Of a stretch of 64,000 nucleotides of DNA, positions 46,338-54,975 are shown in pieces. The stretch spans positions 1 to 64,000 of the forward strand of contig WGNX01000008.1 in the NCBI GenBank assembly GCA_016124335.1, written 5' to 3'. Position 1 is the first letter of the stretch, and the number at the start of each line of letters is the position of its first letter. The translations under genes and the position numbers were made by a program. The DNA comes from Alphaproteobacteria bacterium. Lineage in GTDB: Bacteria; Pseudomonadota; Alphaproteobacteria; CACIAM-22H2. The notes beneath the pieces were generated by a model. It saw nothing but the letters and a program-made list of their open reading frames with translations. It was not told the DNA's origin and made no database searches.

Positions 46338-47045
46338 ATGACGCAGACGCTTTTCTATCGCCGGCCGGTGGCGCTCAGCCGCGAATCGCACGGCCACATG
46401 CGCTACGTGGCGCCGCCCGATTACGGCTTCGCGCGCGCGACCAACGCCGTGCCGCTGGGGGCCGCGGAAGCCGAGGCGGCCGCGCGCCACTATCCCGTCG
46501 TGTTCGCGGCCGGCGAACCGGGCGGCCTCGTCGTGCTGCTGGGCGTGCAGGAGGGCAAGAACCTCTTCGTCGACGCCGACGGCAACTGGCGCAAGGGCGC
46601 CTACGTGCCCGCCTATGTGCGCCGCTATCCCTTCGCGTTTGCCGAAGTGGGCGACCAGCTCGTGCTGTGCGTGGACGAGGCTTCGGGCGTGCTGGGCGAG
46701 ATCGGCGAACCGCTGTTCGAGGGCGAGGGCACGACGCCGCTCGTCGACAGGACGCTCGCCTTCGCGCGCGAGTTCCAGGCGCAGGCCGATGCCGCGCAAG
46801 CCTTCGCCGCGGCCTGCGCGCGCGCGGGCCTGCTGGGCGAACAGCGCGCCGAATTCGCGCTGAAGGACGGCCGCAAGTTCGCACTCGGCGGCTTCCGCAC
46901 GCTCGACCGCGCCAAGTTCGACTCGCTGCCCGATGCGGTCTATGTCGACTGGCGCAAGCGCGGCTGGGTGGCGCTCGCCCACGCCCATTTCGTCTCGATG
47001 AATTCCTGGGCCACCCTCATCGACATCGCGACGGGGGAGATTTGA
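46338..47045 (+). CDS. sapC: SapC family protein
   Basis: 235 residues. The layout FYRRPVALSRESHGHMRYVAPPDYGFA, VPLGAAEAEAAARHYPVVFA and WRKGAYVPAYVRRYPFAFAE matches SapC, which is often misnamed a peptide permease but has no transmembrane helices. In other bacteria it is linked to surface-layer or surface-associated functions; its role here is unknown. The stop is immediately followed by an AT-rich foreign-looking gene. Confidence 0.85.
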   Translation: MTQTLFYRRPVALSRESHGHMRYVAPPDYGFARATNAVPLGAAEAEAAARHYPVVFAAGEPGGLVVLLGVQEGKNLFVDADGNWRKGAYVPAYVRRYPFAFAEVGDQLVLCVDEASGVLGEIGEPLFEGEGTTPLVDRTLAFAREFQAQADAAQAFAAACARAGLLGEQRAEFALKDGRKFALGGFRTLDRAKFDSLPDAVYVDWRKRGWVALAHAHFVSMNSWATLIDIATGEI

Positions 47046-47046
47046 G

Positions 47047-47592
47047 GTGCGTAAAAGGTTTCCGCACTGTGATTTCCGAGCTGCAACTTTTGATATATTT
47101 GTAAAAGAGTTAGGCAGAGTTGCGTTGGTTTGGAATGACCTTCACGTTTCTCTGGCAGGCTTAGTCTCGCGGGCATTGGGAATAAAAAACGAATTGATCG
47201 GAAATACGATTCTCTACTCAATTAATTCTGATCGAAACCAGCGCACCGTGCTCAAGAGCCTAGTCAATTCTCAAGCAATGGGGCTTGATTTGCCTGCGGC
47301 CGCACGCAAAGAAATTTCTTGGCTAATCGATCAATCTGAGAAAATCGAGAATGATCGAAACAATCTTCTGCATACGCCGTTCGTCGTGCACAGCAATCAA
47401 GTCAGTCCACTGCATTTGGGTGTTCACAAGCGAGGGCTAGAAATCTCTAAGACCAAGGCGATCGAATTGTGTCGTTGGTTTTACGATGTCGCAGTCGCCC
47501 TAAGCGATTTTGCCGTCGACATTGATGAATGCCTTCGGAAAGGTTCGAGTGATTTGCCGCGCAGGCCAAAATTGCCAGTACGGCCAAAATGA
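47047..47592 (+). CDS. AT-rich HEPN-like protein of unknown function
   Basis: 181 residues from GTG 47047, two bases after the sapC stop; no good ribosome binding site is seen, so the true start is uncertain. The protein is mostly helical and contains Arg104-x4-His109 in EKIENDRNNLLHTPF, the RxxxxH-type motif of HEPN-fold RNases. Composition is far more AT-rich than sapC and the following operon. No antitoxin-like partner is evident beside it. It may be a lone effector or a degraded half of a two-gene module. Confidence 0.6.
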   Translation: MRKRFPHCDFRAATFDIFVKELGRVALVWNDLHVSLAGLVSRALGIKNELIGNTILYSINSDRNQRTVLKSLVNSQAMGLDLPAAARKEISWLIDQSEKIENDRNNLLHTPFVVHSNQVSPLHLGVHKRGLEISKTKAIELCRWFYDVAVALSDFAVDIDECLRKGSSDLPRRPKLPVRPK

Positions 47593-47895
47593 AAAAATAG
47601 GCCTTTATTCTTGACAACCGGAACGGGTTGTTTCACGCTTCGGGCAGCATCGCCGTGCTGTTTGACAGCGTGAATAAGGGTTCGCGGCCACGCACAGGAA
47701 GTGCGGCGATGGCGCATGGAAAAAGTCGTGGATACCCGGCGGTCGCCGGGCATGACCGTCCCTGTTTTGCCGTCATGCCCGGGCTTGTCCCGGGCACCCA
47801 CGACTTGCGCGTCACCGGTAACGTCGAACGACGCGCGACAGGTTACCTTCGTTTGGAATCAACGCGCTAGACAGGTTACGTCGCCTGTTGTCGCG
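47593..47895. other. 303-base gap with a palindromic repeat element
   Basis: No gene is seen. At 47614-47631 ACAACC and GGTTGT could form a small hairpin after the HEPN-like gene. The 47724-47805 part is a compound palindromic repeat. At the right end the sequence GACAGGTTAC occurs twice (47838-47847 and 47871-47880), a short direct repeat that may mark an insertion boundary. Confidence 0.5.
47724..47805. repeat. Compound palindromic intergenic repeat, 82 bases
   Basis: Outer arms AGTCGTGG and CCACGACT enclose two internal palindromes: CCGGCG-GT-CGCCGG and CCCGGG-CTTGT-CCCGGG, joined by GGCATGACCGT and CCGTCATGC blocks. The CATGCCCGGGCTTGTCCCGG type of sequence is a dispersed intergenic repeat in many alphaproteobacteria. 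It could fold as a cruciform or end transcription from either side. Confidence 0.65.
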
Positions 47896-49896
47896 TTACT
47901 TCTCCGCCATCGCGAAGACTTCGCCGTTCTCGCCGGCCTGCAGCCGTTCGAGGTGGTATTCGGCAAGCGCGTCGTCGGGGAAGCGCTTGCACAGTTCCTC
48001 GAACGCGGCGAGGGCACCGGGGTCCTTGGCCTTCATCAGCTCGAAGGCGGCGAGATAGGCCTTCGTGTTCTCGTCGCTGGCGCGGTCGGGTGGCAGCGGT
48101 TCGTAGACATGGATGGGCTCGCTCTTGCCCTTCACGATCACGCCGCCCACCTTGCGGCACGGGATTTCCGGGCTCGCGTCGCGCGTCTGCTGCGTGATCA
48201 GGATGCGCGTGCCGAAATACTTGTTGAGGCCTTCGAGCCGCGCGGCCGTGTTCACGGCGTCACCCAGCGCCTTGTATTCGTAGCGGTCGAGCGAGCCGAA
48301 ATTGCCGACATTCGCTTCGGCCGTGTGCACGCCGATGCGCGTCATGCCCATGTCGACGCCCTTCTCGCGTTCGCCCGCGCGGAACTTCTCGGAGAAGGCG
48401 TCGATGTCGAGTGCCGCCTTCAGCGCCAGCTTGGCGTGGTCGGGCTGTTCGCGGGGTGCATTGAACATCGCGTAGATCGCATCGCCCGTGAACTGGTTGA
48501 TCGTGCCGCCGTATTTCCAGATCTCGCGGCAGCCGCCGTCGAGATAGCGGTTCAGCACGTCGGCAAGGTGGGCCGCCTCGAGCTTTTCCGACAGCGTGGT
48601 GAAGCCCTGCACGTCGGTGAAGATCAGCGACATCGGCCGGCGGCTCGCCGAAAGGTCGAGCTTCTTGGGGTCCTTGACGATCTCGGTCAGCAGTTCGGCC
48701 GAGACGTACTTGCTGAACACGCCCTGGATGAACTTCTTCTGCTGGCGTTCCTCGCGGCCCGACCAGGCATCGGAAAGCCACAGCGCAAGCCCCAGCGCCA
48801 CGATCGGGTCGATCAGCGGGATCAGCAGGTTGCGCCCGCCGGTCATCGCTTCCACAAGCGGCACGAAGGGATGGTTCGCCTTGAACAGGTACCAGCCCGC
48901 CGCCCACAGCAGCACCACCGCCAGCACGGCCCCGCCGAAGCGCGCCCAGATCGGCACGCCCGTCGTGCCCAGCGACGCGCCGATCAGGGCGAGCAGCGCC
49001 AGCGTCACGAGATAAGGGCCGAAGGCGCGGTCCTCGGGCGCCACGCGGCCTTCCAGCATCTGCGCGAGGATGTGCGCCTGGATCACGATCCCCGCCATGC
49101 GGTTGTCGCCGCGGTCGCGGCCGATCGAGAAGGGCGTGCGGTAGCGGTCGGTCAGCGACAGGTCGGCGCCGATCAGCACGATCTTGTCCTTGAACCATGC
49201 CGCGGGCAGCACGCGCGCGGCATGGCTGGGGAATTCGCGGAAGGGCGCGGTCTCGCTGTCGGGTTCGCCGCGCCACGCGATGACGGTCTGCTTTTCCGGC
49301 ACCGTCGCGCCGAGGAGCTGGGCCACGCGCGCGGCCACGTTGGGCACGTGCGTGCCGTCCTTCAGGTCGCGCGGGGCGGGCACGAAGCGGATGATGCCGT
49401 CGGTCTTGTCGGGCTCGATATCGGCAAGCCCGCGCCACTGCGGCTTGACGTAGTTGTTGAGGTATTCGAGCTGCTCGTCCGTCACGTAGGTGGGCGAGTC
49501 GGAATAGCTGATCGCGAAGGGGATCTTCAGCGACTGCAGCGTTTCCTGAAGCGCGTCGTCCTTCTCTTCTTCGGTTTCCTGGTCGAACAGCACGTCGATG
49601 AGCAGCGCCTTGGCGCCCTTGGAAACGACGGCCTTGATCGTGTCGGACAGGAACTTGCGGTCGACCGGCGAGCGGTAGGGAAACGAAGACAGTGTTTCCT
49701 CGTTGATCGCCGCGATCACGATGTCGGGATGCTGCGGCTCGGGCGGCGACAGGTTCGCGATGCGGAAGTCGCGCGTCCAGCGTTCGGCCGCCCCCAGGAA
49801 CGGGAAGAAATAGAAGATGCCGAACGTGAGGATCGCGGCGAGCGCGCCGATGACGAGTGCCGCGGCCGTCCGCTTGATGACGACGGTTGAATCCAT
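47896..49896 (-). CDS. CHASE2-domain membrane class III nucleotide cyclase
   Basis: 666 residues. One N-terminal helix (residues 8-34) precedes a CHASE2 extracytoplasmic domain (about 35-290). Three helices follow (about 290-370), then a cytoplasmic class III cyclase domain from about 410. Metal Asp is in MSLIFTDVQGFTTL and FTGDAIYAMF, and transition-state Asn and Arg are in GDAVNTAARLEGL. The adenine-specifying Lys position holds Gln468 (GGTINQFTGDA), so substrate preference or activity may differ. It is last in the five-gene operon, three bases after the FecR-like gene. Confidence 0.9.
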   Translation of the reverse strand: MDSTVVIKRTAAALVIGALAAILTFGIFYFFPFLGAAERWTRDFRIANLSPPEPQHPDIVIAAINEETLSSFPYRSPVDRKFLSDTIKAVVSKGAKALLIDVLFDQETEEEKDDALQETLQSLKIPFAISYSDSPTYVTDEQLEYLNNYVKPQWRGLADIEPDKTDGIIRFVPAPRDLKDGTHVPNVAARVAQLLGATVPEKQTVIAWRGEPDSETAPFREFPSHAARVLPAAWFKDKIVLIGADLSLTDRYRTPFSIGRDRGDNRMAGIVIQAHILAQMLEGRVAPEDRAFGPYLVTLALLALIGASLGTTGVPIWARFGGAVLAVVLLWAAGWYLFKANHPFVPLVEAMTGGRNLLIPLIDPIVALGLALWLSDAWSGREERQQKKFIQGVFSKYVSAELLTEIVKDPKKLDLSASRRPMSLIFTDVQGFTTLSEKLEAAHLADVLNRYLDGGCREIWKYGGTINQFTGDAIYAMFNAPREQPDHAKLALKAALDIDAFSEKFRAGEREKGVDMGMTRIGVHTAEANVGNFGSLDRYEYKALGDAVNTAARLEGLNKYFGTRILITQQTRDASPEIPCRKVGGVIVKGKSEPIHVYEPLPPDRASDENTKAYLAAFELMKAKDPGALAAFEELCKRFPDDALAEYHLERLQAGENGEVFAMAEK

Positions 49897-49899
49897 GCG

Positions 49900-50598
49900 C
49901 TAGCGTGCCGCCTGCCTGGCAAGCGCGCGCGCCTGTTCCTCGCAGCCCTTCTCGATCATCCACGCGGTCTGCACCAGCGGATCGGCGAGGCTTGCCGGCA
50001 TCCGGTGGATCGTCACGGCGGCCTTGTTGCCGCCCACGCCCACGATGTACGAGCCGCCGTCCACCAGCGGGATGCGGCGGGGCAGGGCCAGCCTGTCGAC
50101 GGCGGCGGGCCACGAACCCTTGGCGCGCCAGCTGCGGTCGGTCGGCTCGATCGACATCTCGGTCGCGTCGGCGAATTTCGGGCCCCACAGCACGGGCTCG
50201 GCGCCCGCCTGCAGGCAGCGCGCGCCCGAGCGGCCGACATCCACGATCCACGGCTCGGGCAGTTCGGGCGCATCGCCCGCGGCGCGCACCACACCGAGCT
50301 GGGCCACGCCCGACCCGCGCTGGTTCATCAGGTTCTTGAGCGCATCGCCCATGCTCGCGACCTGGCCGGCCGCAGGGGCGGGCGCTTCCTCGAACGGGCC
50401 CTTGAGCTTCACGGTGCGCCCGTCGTCGGAAATCAGCGTCACGCGCTGGCCGGGGGCAAGCTTCAGCACCTTCGTGCCGTCGACCTTGGCGCCGGGCGCG
50501 AGGTCCACGCCCTTGGCTTCGAGCACGACAAGTTCGTTGGCCGCGGCGGGGAAAGCGGCGAGCGCCAGAACGAGCAGCAGGACCGGCGGAAAACGCAT
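49900..50598 (-). CDS. Secreted FecR-like hypothetical protein
   Basis: 232 residues with a signal peptide ending FPAAANE. Residues 20-70 (LEAKGVDLAPGAKVDGTKVL and KLAPGQRVTLISDDGRTVKL) have the Gly-rich beta pattern of FecR-type periplasmic domains. Two Cys occur in the mature part (RCLQAGAEP and EKGCEEQARA). It probably resides in the periplasm. It starts 10 bases after the CHAT gene stop and ends three bases before the cyclase ATG. A role in passing an envelope signal to the CHASE2 cyclase is inference from position. Confidence 0.7.
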   Translation of the reverse strand: MRFPPVLLLVLALAAFPAAANELVVLEAKGVDLAPGAKVDGTKVLKLAPGQRVTLISDDGRTVKLKGPFEEAPAPAAGQVASMGDALKNLMNQRGSGVAQLGVVRAAGDAPELPEPWIVDVGRSGARCLQAGAEPVLWGPKFADATEMSIEPTDRSWRAKGSWPAAVDRLALPRRIPLVDGGSYIVGVGGNKAAVTIHRMPASLADPLVQTAWMIEKGCEEQARALARQAAR

Positions 50599-50608
50599 GG
50601 ACTGTATA

Positions 50609-53600
50609 TTAGCTCGGGTTGCCCGCTGCCGCTACCGGCGCGCCGTCGCCCTGCAGCACGAACGCGCCCCAGAAGAAAGGGTGCGAAGTCGCGGGGTTGG
50701 CCGCCAGCGCCATCTGCGAATCGCGCAGTGCGGCGGCAATACCGCCGCGCATGTCGCCGCCCAGCCGCTCGAACATGCCCGTGGTCAGCGCCACGGTCTG
50801 CGCCGAAGGCACCTGCCAGTGCGTGACGAGAAGGTTGCGCGCCCCGGCGAAGAAGAACGCCTCGGCAAGCCCCGACAGCGATTCCCCGCCCAGCCGTTCG
50901 CCCGAGGCGGCCGTGTTGCACGCCGACAGCACGACGAGGCTGGCGTCGAGCCGCAGCGAGGCGATCTCGCCGGCTTCCAGCAGCCCGTCGTCGGCCGGGT
51001 CCGTCGCATCGATGCGCGGTGCGGTCAGCGCCAGGCCCGGCTGGCCCTGGCAGCGCAGTTCGCCCGGCAGCAGGCCGTGCGTGGCGAAATAGAGCACGCG
51101 GTACTGGTCGAGCTGTCGGCTGCGCAGGTTCGCGGCGGTGGCGGCCGCCCCCATCAGTAGCGCGTCGCCATCGGCCTTCAGCGTTAGCGCCACGCGGCGC
51201 ACCTCGTCGGCCGTTTCGGGCAGCGGGGCAAGCCCGCGGATCATCGCGGAGGGAACGGCACCCTCGGTGCGACAGGCGCTTGCCAGCGCATCGAGCCCCT
51301 TGCCGGCGGCGGCACCGTCGAATTCGGGATTTGCCACGGCCAGCAGTGCACGCGGCGCGGCCGGGCGTGCGGCAAGCTTTCGCAGTTGCAGGAACGCCGC
51401 CACCGACGGCGGGTTGGCGATCGCCACGCGGCGGGCAAACCACGCCACGTTCGAATAGTCGCCGCCTGCCGCGGCCGCCGGCGGCGGCGCGCTGACAAGG
51501 ATGCCGAAGGGCAGGCTCGAAAGCGCGCCGCTCGTCACGACATAGAGGCGGTCAACATTGGCAAGTTTCGCTTCGAAGGGCCCGAGCAGAGATTTGTAAA
51601 GCGAATGCGCGAGGCCGGCGTCGAACGGTGCCACGTTGCGGTTGCGGATCTCGAAGGCCTGACGCAGTGCCTTGACCTGCTCGGCAAGCTGGCCGGCGTC
51701 GGTGGAAAGCTTGGCGGCCTGAACGCCTTTGGCGTCGACGAGGAACGCGAAGGCCGACTCGCTGCCCACCGCGAAGGTCAGCAATGCTTCGCGCGGACGA
51801 AGGGCGGCCGTGACGGTCGCAAGGTCGATCGGCCGCGGCGAAACCAGCCGCCCGAAACCCGGTGCCGCCTTCTCGATATCCGCGTCGAGCGCGTCCACGC
51901 GCTTGGTGTAGCCGTCAAGCTCGTCGTTCAGGCGCTTGAGGCGTGCCGCGTCGCGGAACTGCGCCTGGCGGTTGGTCTCGGCGTCGATGTCGATGCGCGC
52001 GCGATCGCGCCGGCGCACCGTCTCGCGCTGTTCGCGCACGAGGCCGGCAATGCGCGCATCGCCGTCGGCCACGCGCTCGGCCGTGCGCGTGACCGCGCGG
52101 CCCATGGCCCCCTCGCGCAGCATCTGGGCAGCGGCGAACATCTCGGCGTGCAGGCCGGCGGCCGCCGCCGGCACGCTGCGCGCCTGCGCTTCGGCTGCCG
52201 ACAGGAACGGCTCGATCTGGTCGTAATCGAGCGTGCGCACGGCCTTGTCGGAAAGGACGTGGCGGAAGGCATTGCGGTAGTTGTCGATCGCGGCGGCAAA
52301 GCGCCCTTCCTCGGCCTGCTCGCGACCCAGCGCCAGCAGGCCCTGCGCCACCGGCCAGCCGCGGGTGAAGATGCGCGCGCGCAGCGCTGCCGCCGAGGCG
52401 AGAAGGCGCTCGGCGTTGCGGAAGTCGCCGCGCGCGGCAAGCGCTTCGCCCAGCTGGCCGATCGCCTGCGGCTGCCACCAGGGCGGCAGGCCCGGCGTGC
52501 GGTCGACGATCCGCCGCGCTTCGGTGGCATAGGCTTCGGCCGACGTTCCGTCGTTCGTGCGCACGGCCATCGACGAGGCAAACATCAGCGCATGGGCAAG
52601 CTCGGCCTGGAGCAGCACGGAGCCGCCGAAGACCGCCCCGCCGCCGCCGGTCTCGAGGCCCGGATCGACGCCGCCGCCAAGCTGCTGGATCAGGTCGCGG
52701 CGGCGCTGGACGGTGTCGCGCGCGATGGCAAGCGCACGCTCGAACTGGCGCATGTTCGCCGCGTGCCGGCCCAGATAGCTCAGATAGCGCGGATATTCGC
52801 CCGGGTCCGGCGAACGCAGCACCAGCGGCTCGGCGCGGCGGAAATAGATGTCGGCTTCCTCGCCGCGGCCCTGATTTGAAATCTCGATGGCCAGCAGGGT
52901 CAGCGTCGTGCCGAGACCGGGATGGTCGGGGCCGAGTGCGGCCGTCTGCAGTTCCAGCGCGCGACGGAAGGCCTGCTCGGAAGCCGCATCGTTGCCGACG
53001 GTGCTGTAATAGCGCGCCAGCTCGATCGAATCGAGATATGCGCCTTGCGAATCGCCGATGACCTTGACGCCCGGATACATCGCCTGAAGCCGGTCATCCA
53101 GCGCTTTCGCGGCGGCGGGTGCGAGCGTTGCGGGCGCGCGCGCCGCGCCGCCGGGCAGCCCGCGGCGCATCGTGGCGACGATCGCCGGCAAAGCGCCGGG
53201 CTGGCCTTCGCCATAGGCAAGCGATGGGCCTTCGGGCAGCGCCACCGCCAGATAGGGCCAGCCGCCGTCCTTCAGCGTGCAGCGCGCGACAAGAAGCCCG
53301 CTTTCGCCGGGCAGGTCGACCGGCTGCGGCGCATCGCACGTCGCCCGCGATCCCAGTGCCAGCATCGGCCGGCTCTGCGCAAGCGCGCGCGCGAAGAACG
53401 CCGCGCGCGCATCGACCGGCGTCGGTGCGCCTTCCTGCGGGCCGAGCTGGGCGGCGGCGGCGATCGTCCGGCTCGAGATGCCGCACGAGATGTCGAGGAA
53501 CGGTGCCTCGCCGCGCGGCTGTCCGCGGCGCGGTTCGGCGCGGCACGGTTCGCCGGCAAGGTCGCTGCCCACCGGCACGGGTGCCGCGAATTCGGCGCCG

Positions 53601-53650
53601 GTTCCCGCACACCCGGCAAGCGCCAGCGCCACGAGGAATGCCGCGCGCAT
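50609..53650 (-). CDS. CHAT-domain caspase-like peptidase with TPR region, predicted lipoprotein
   Basis: 1013 residues. The N-terminus MRAAFLVALALAGCAGTG has a lipobox with Cys14, so it should be lipidated and extracytoplasmic. TPR-type repeats lie around residues 180-300 (LQTAALGPDHPGLGTTLTLL), with helical region and coiled-coil-like segment about 480-600. The CHAT peptidase domain (about 620-1000) has the catalytic His858 in FATHG and Cys911 in VVLSACNTAAS, both intact. The typical SAQTVALTTGMFERL and SHPFFWGAFVLQGDG segments follow. Its ATG directly abuts the stop of the cNMP-binding gene. The target protein is unknown. Confidence 0.9.
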   Translation of the reverse strand: MRAAFLVALALAGCAGTGAEFAAPVPVGSDLAGEPCRAEPRRGQPRGEAPFLDISCGISSRTIAAAAQLGPQEGAPTPVDARAAFFARALAQSRPMLALGSRATCDAPQPVDLPGESGLLVARCTLKDGGWPYLAVALPEGPSLAYGEGQPGALPAIVATMRRGLPGGAARAPATLAPAAAKALDDRLQAMYPGVKVIGDSQGAYLDSIELARYYSTVGNDAASEQAFRRALELQTAALGPDHPGLGTTLTLLAIEISNQGRGEEADIYFRRAEPLVLRSPDPGEYPRYLSYLGRHAANMRQFERALAIARDTVQRRRDLIQQLGGGVDPGLETGGGGAVFGGSVLLQAELAHALMFASSMAVRTNDGTSAEAYATEARRIVDRTPGLPPWWQPQAIGQLGEALAARGDFRNAERLLASAAALRARIFTRGWPVAQGLLALGREQAEEGRFAAAIDNYRNAFRHVLSDKAVRTLDYDQIEPFLSAAEAQARSVPAAAAGLHAEMFAAAQMLREGAMGRAVTRTAERVADGDARIAGLVREQRETVRRRDRARIDIDAETNRQAQFRDAARLKRLNDELDGYTKRVDALDADIEKAAPGFGRLVSPRPIDLATVTAALRPREALLTFAVGSESAFAFLVDAKGVQAAKLSTDAGQLAEQVKALRQAFEIRNRNVAPFDAGLAHSLYKSLLGPFEAKLANVDRLYVVTSGALSSLPFGILVSAPPPAAAAGGDYSNVAWFARRVAIANPPSVAAFLQLRKLAARPAAPRALLAVANPEFDGAAAGKGLDALASACRTEGAVPSAMIRGLAPLPETADEVRRVALTLKADGDALLMGAAATAANLRSRQLDQYRVLYFATHGLLPGELRCQGQPGLALTAPRIDATDPADDGLLEAGEIASLRLDASLVVLSACNTAASGERLGGESLSGLAEAFFFAGARNLLVTHWQVPSAQTVALTTGMFERLGGDMRGGIAAALRDSQMALAANPATSHPFFWGAFVLQGDGAPVAAAGNPS

Positions 53651-54163
53651 TCAGCCCGGCTTCGGCGGCAGGCGCCGGCGCGTGTAATCGCAGATCATGT
53701 TGAACAGCGCCTTCAGCATCGGGTCCTTGAGGCCGAAGGTCTCGATCGCCTCGGGGCGCGGCAGCATCAGGCGCGCCTGACGGTCGGCCGCCGTTTCCTC
53801 GGGCCCGAGCCCCGCCTTGGCGCGTGCGTCGTAGGGCACGGTCGAGCGGATATATTCCATCAGCGATGTCGTCAGCCGCATCAGGTCGGGGTCCAGCATC
53901 ATCATGCGCTGGGTCAATTGCTGGGCGTTGATGACCACGCAGATCGTGTCTTCGCCGGCAACGGCCGTCGCCATGCGCGTGCTGCCGTCGAGGATGGCCA
54001 TCTCGCCGAACAGCGCGCCGGGCCCCAGGCTCGCCACGATGATCGGCGCCTCGGTGCCCTTCTTCAGGATCAGCACCTTGCCCTTCTCGACGAGGAAAGC
54101 CTCGAGCCCCGGCTCGCCTTCCTTGAACAAGACCTTGCCCTTGGGGAAGGTGCGCTTGAACAT
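53651..54163 (-). CDS. Stand-alone cyclic-nucleotide-binding protein
   Basis: 170 residues. A CRP-type cNMP-binding domain covers residues 1-105; the phosphate-binding cassette FGEMAILDGSTRMATAVA has both the Gly-Glu and the Arg. The tail (about 110-170) is helical, but no helix-turn-helix is recognisable, so it is not a standard CRP. It should bind cAMP or cGMP in the cytoplasm and pass the signal by protein contact. It is second in the operon, seven bases after the secreted-protein gene and with zero bases before the CHAT gene. Confidence 0.85.
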   Translation of the reverse strand: MFKRTFPKGKVLFKEGEPGLEAFLVEKGKVLILKKGTEAPIIVASLGPGALFGEMAILDGSTRMATAVAGEDTICVVINAQQLTQRMMMLDPDLMRLTTSLMEYIRSTVPYDARAKAGLGPEETAADRQARLMLPRPEAIETFGLKDPMLKALFNMICDYTRRRLPPKPG

Positions 54164-54170
54164 GGGGTCG

Positions 54171-54845
54171 CTAGAAGTCCCCGCGCTTGATCTGGAACAC
54201 GTCGGGATTGGCCGGGTCGCGGATATACGAGATCTGCACGACCGGCGGACCCGCGGGTTTCTGTCCTTCGGGGGCCGCCACGCCGCCGACCACGAGGATC
54301 GTGCGCCGGCCTTGCGCATCGTCGCCGCGGAAGACGACGACGCTGCCGTCGGGCTGGGCGAGGTTCGTTGCGATCGTGTCGGCCTTGTAGCCGACGCCGG
54401 CTAGGTAGTTCTGCAGCATCCGCGCGACTTCGATGGCCGCCGCCGGCTGAAGCGGCGGCTTTACGGCTCCACCCCATGTCACCGAGACCTGGACGAGCTG
54501 CCTGGAGCGATAGCCGATCACGTAGGCGACCTGTGCCGTCCCGCCGTTCGGCAGCAGGTCGGGCACGCTGACGGCAAGGATCTGCGTGCGCTCGACACCG
54601 TTTTCCGCCGTCTCGATCTTGTCGGCGGCGATGCCGAAATCGCGCTTGATGGCCTGTTTGACCTGTTCGGCCGTCATGCCGAAATTGGCCGATCGGAACC
54701 CGGTCAGGCGGAAATCGCGTGCCGGCGTGGCGCTTGATGGTGCGGCCTGGCCGCGCGGCGGATTTTCGGCATGGGCGTGCGGGGCCACGACCAGCAGTGC
54801 GGCCGCCAGAGCGCCCGAATATGCCGACATCCTCAAACCGCGCAT
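54171..54845 (-). CDS. Secreted hypothetical protein, first gene of the CHAT operon
   Basis: 224 residues with a signal peptide ending PHAHAEN. GGCGGGA before the ATG supports the start. The body FRSANFGMTAEQVKQAIKRD plus DKIETAENGVERTQILAVSV has a helix-strand pattern that suggests a small alpha/beta periplasmic domain. No Cys pairs and no known catalytic motif. I do not recognise the family. It begins 130 bases from the divergent tpsB-like gene, and the two probably share regulation. Confidence 0.7.
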   Translation of the reverse strand: MRGLRMSAYSGALAAALLVVAPHAHAENPPRGQAAPSSATPARDFRLTGFRSANFGMTAEQVKQAIKRDFGIAADKIETAENGVERTQILAVSVPDLLPNGGTAQVAYVIGYRSRQLVQVSVTWGGAVKPPLQPAAAIEVARMLQNYLAGVGYKADTIATNLAQPDGSVVVFRGDDAQGRRTILVVGGVAAPEGQKPAGPPVVQISYIRDPANPDVFQIKRGDF

Positions 54846-54975
54846 GATTCCCGCCTTGCCCCGGACTCAATTACAGCCGATCCCCGCAATCCACAAGAAT
54901 TAACGAATTTTCGGGCGACGCAACGTACGGAATGTATTGGACGACTCGGCGCGTGTAGTAGCTTGTGGCTGGACG

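Noticed and set aside
46338-47045. SapC as an ABC peptide permease, as it is often labelled
   Set aside because: The protein has no transmembrane helices, so the permease label is not supported.
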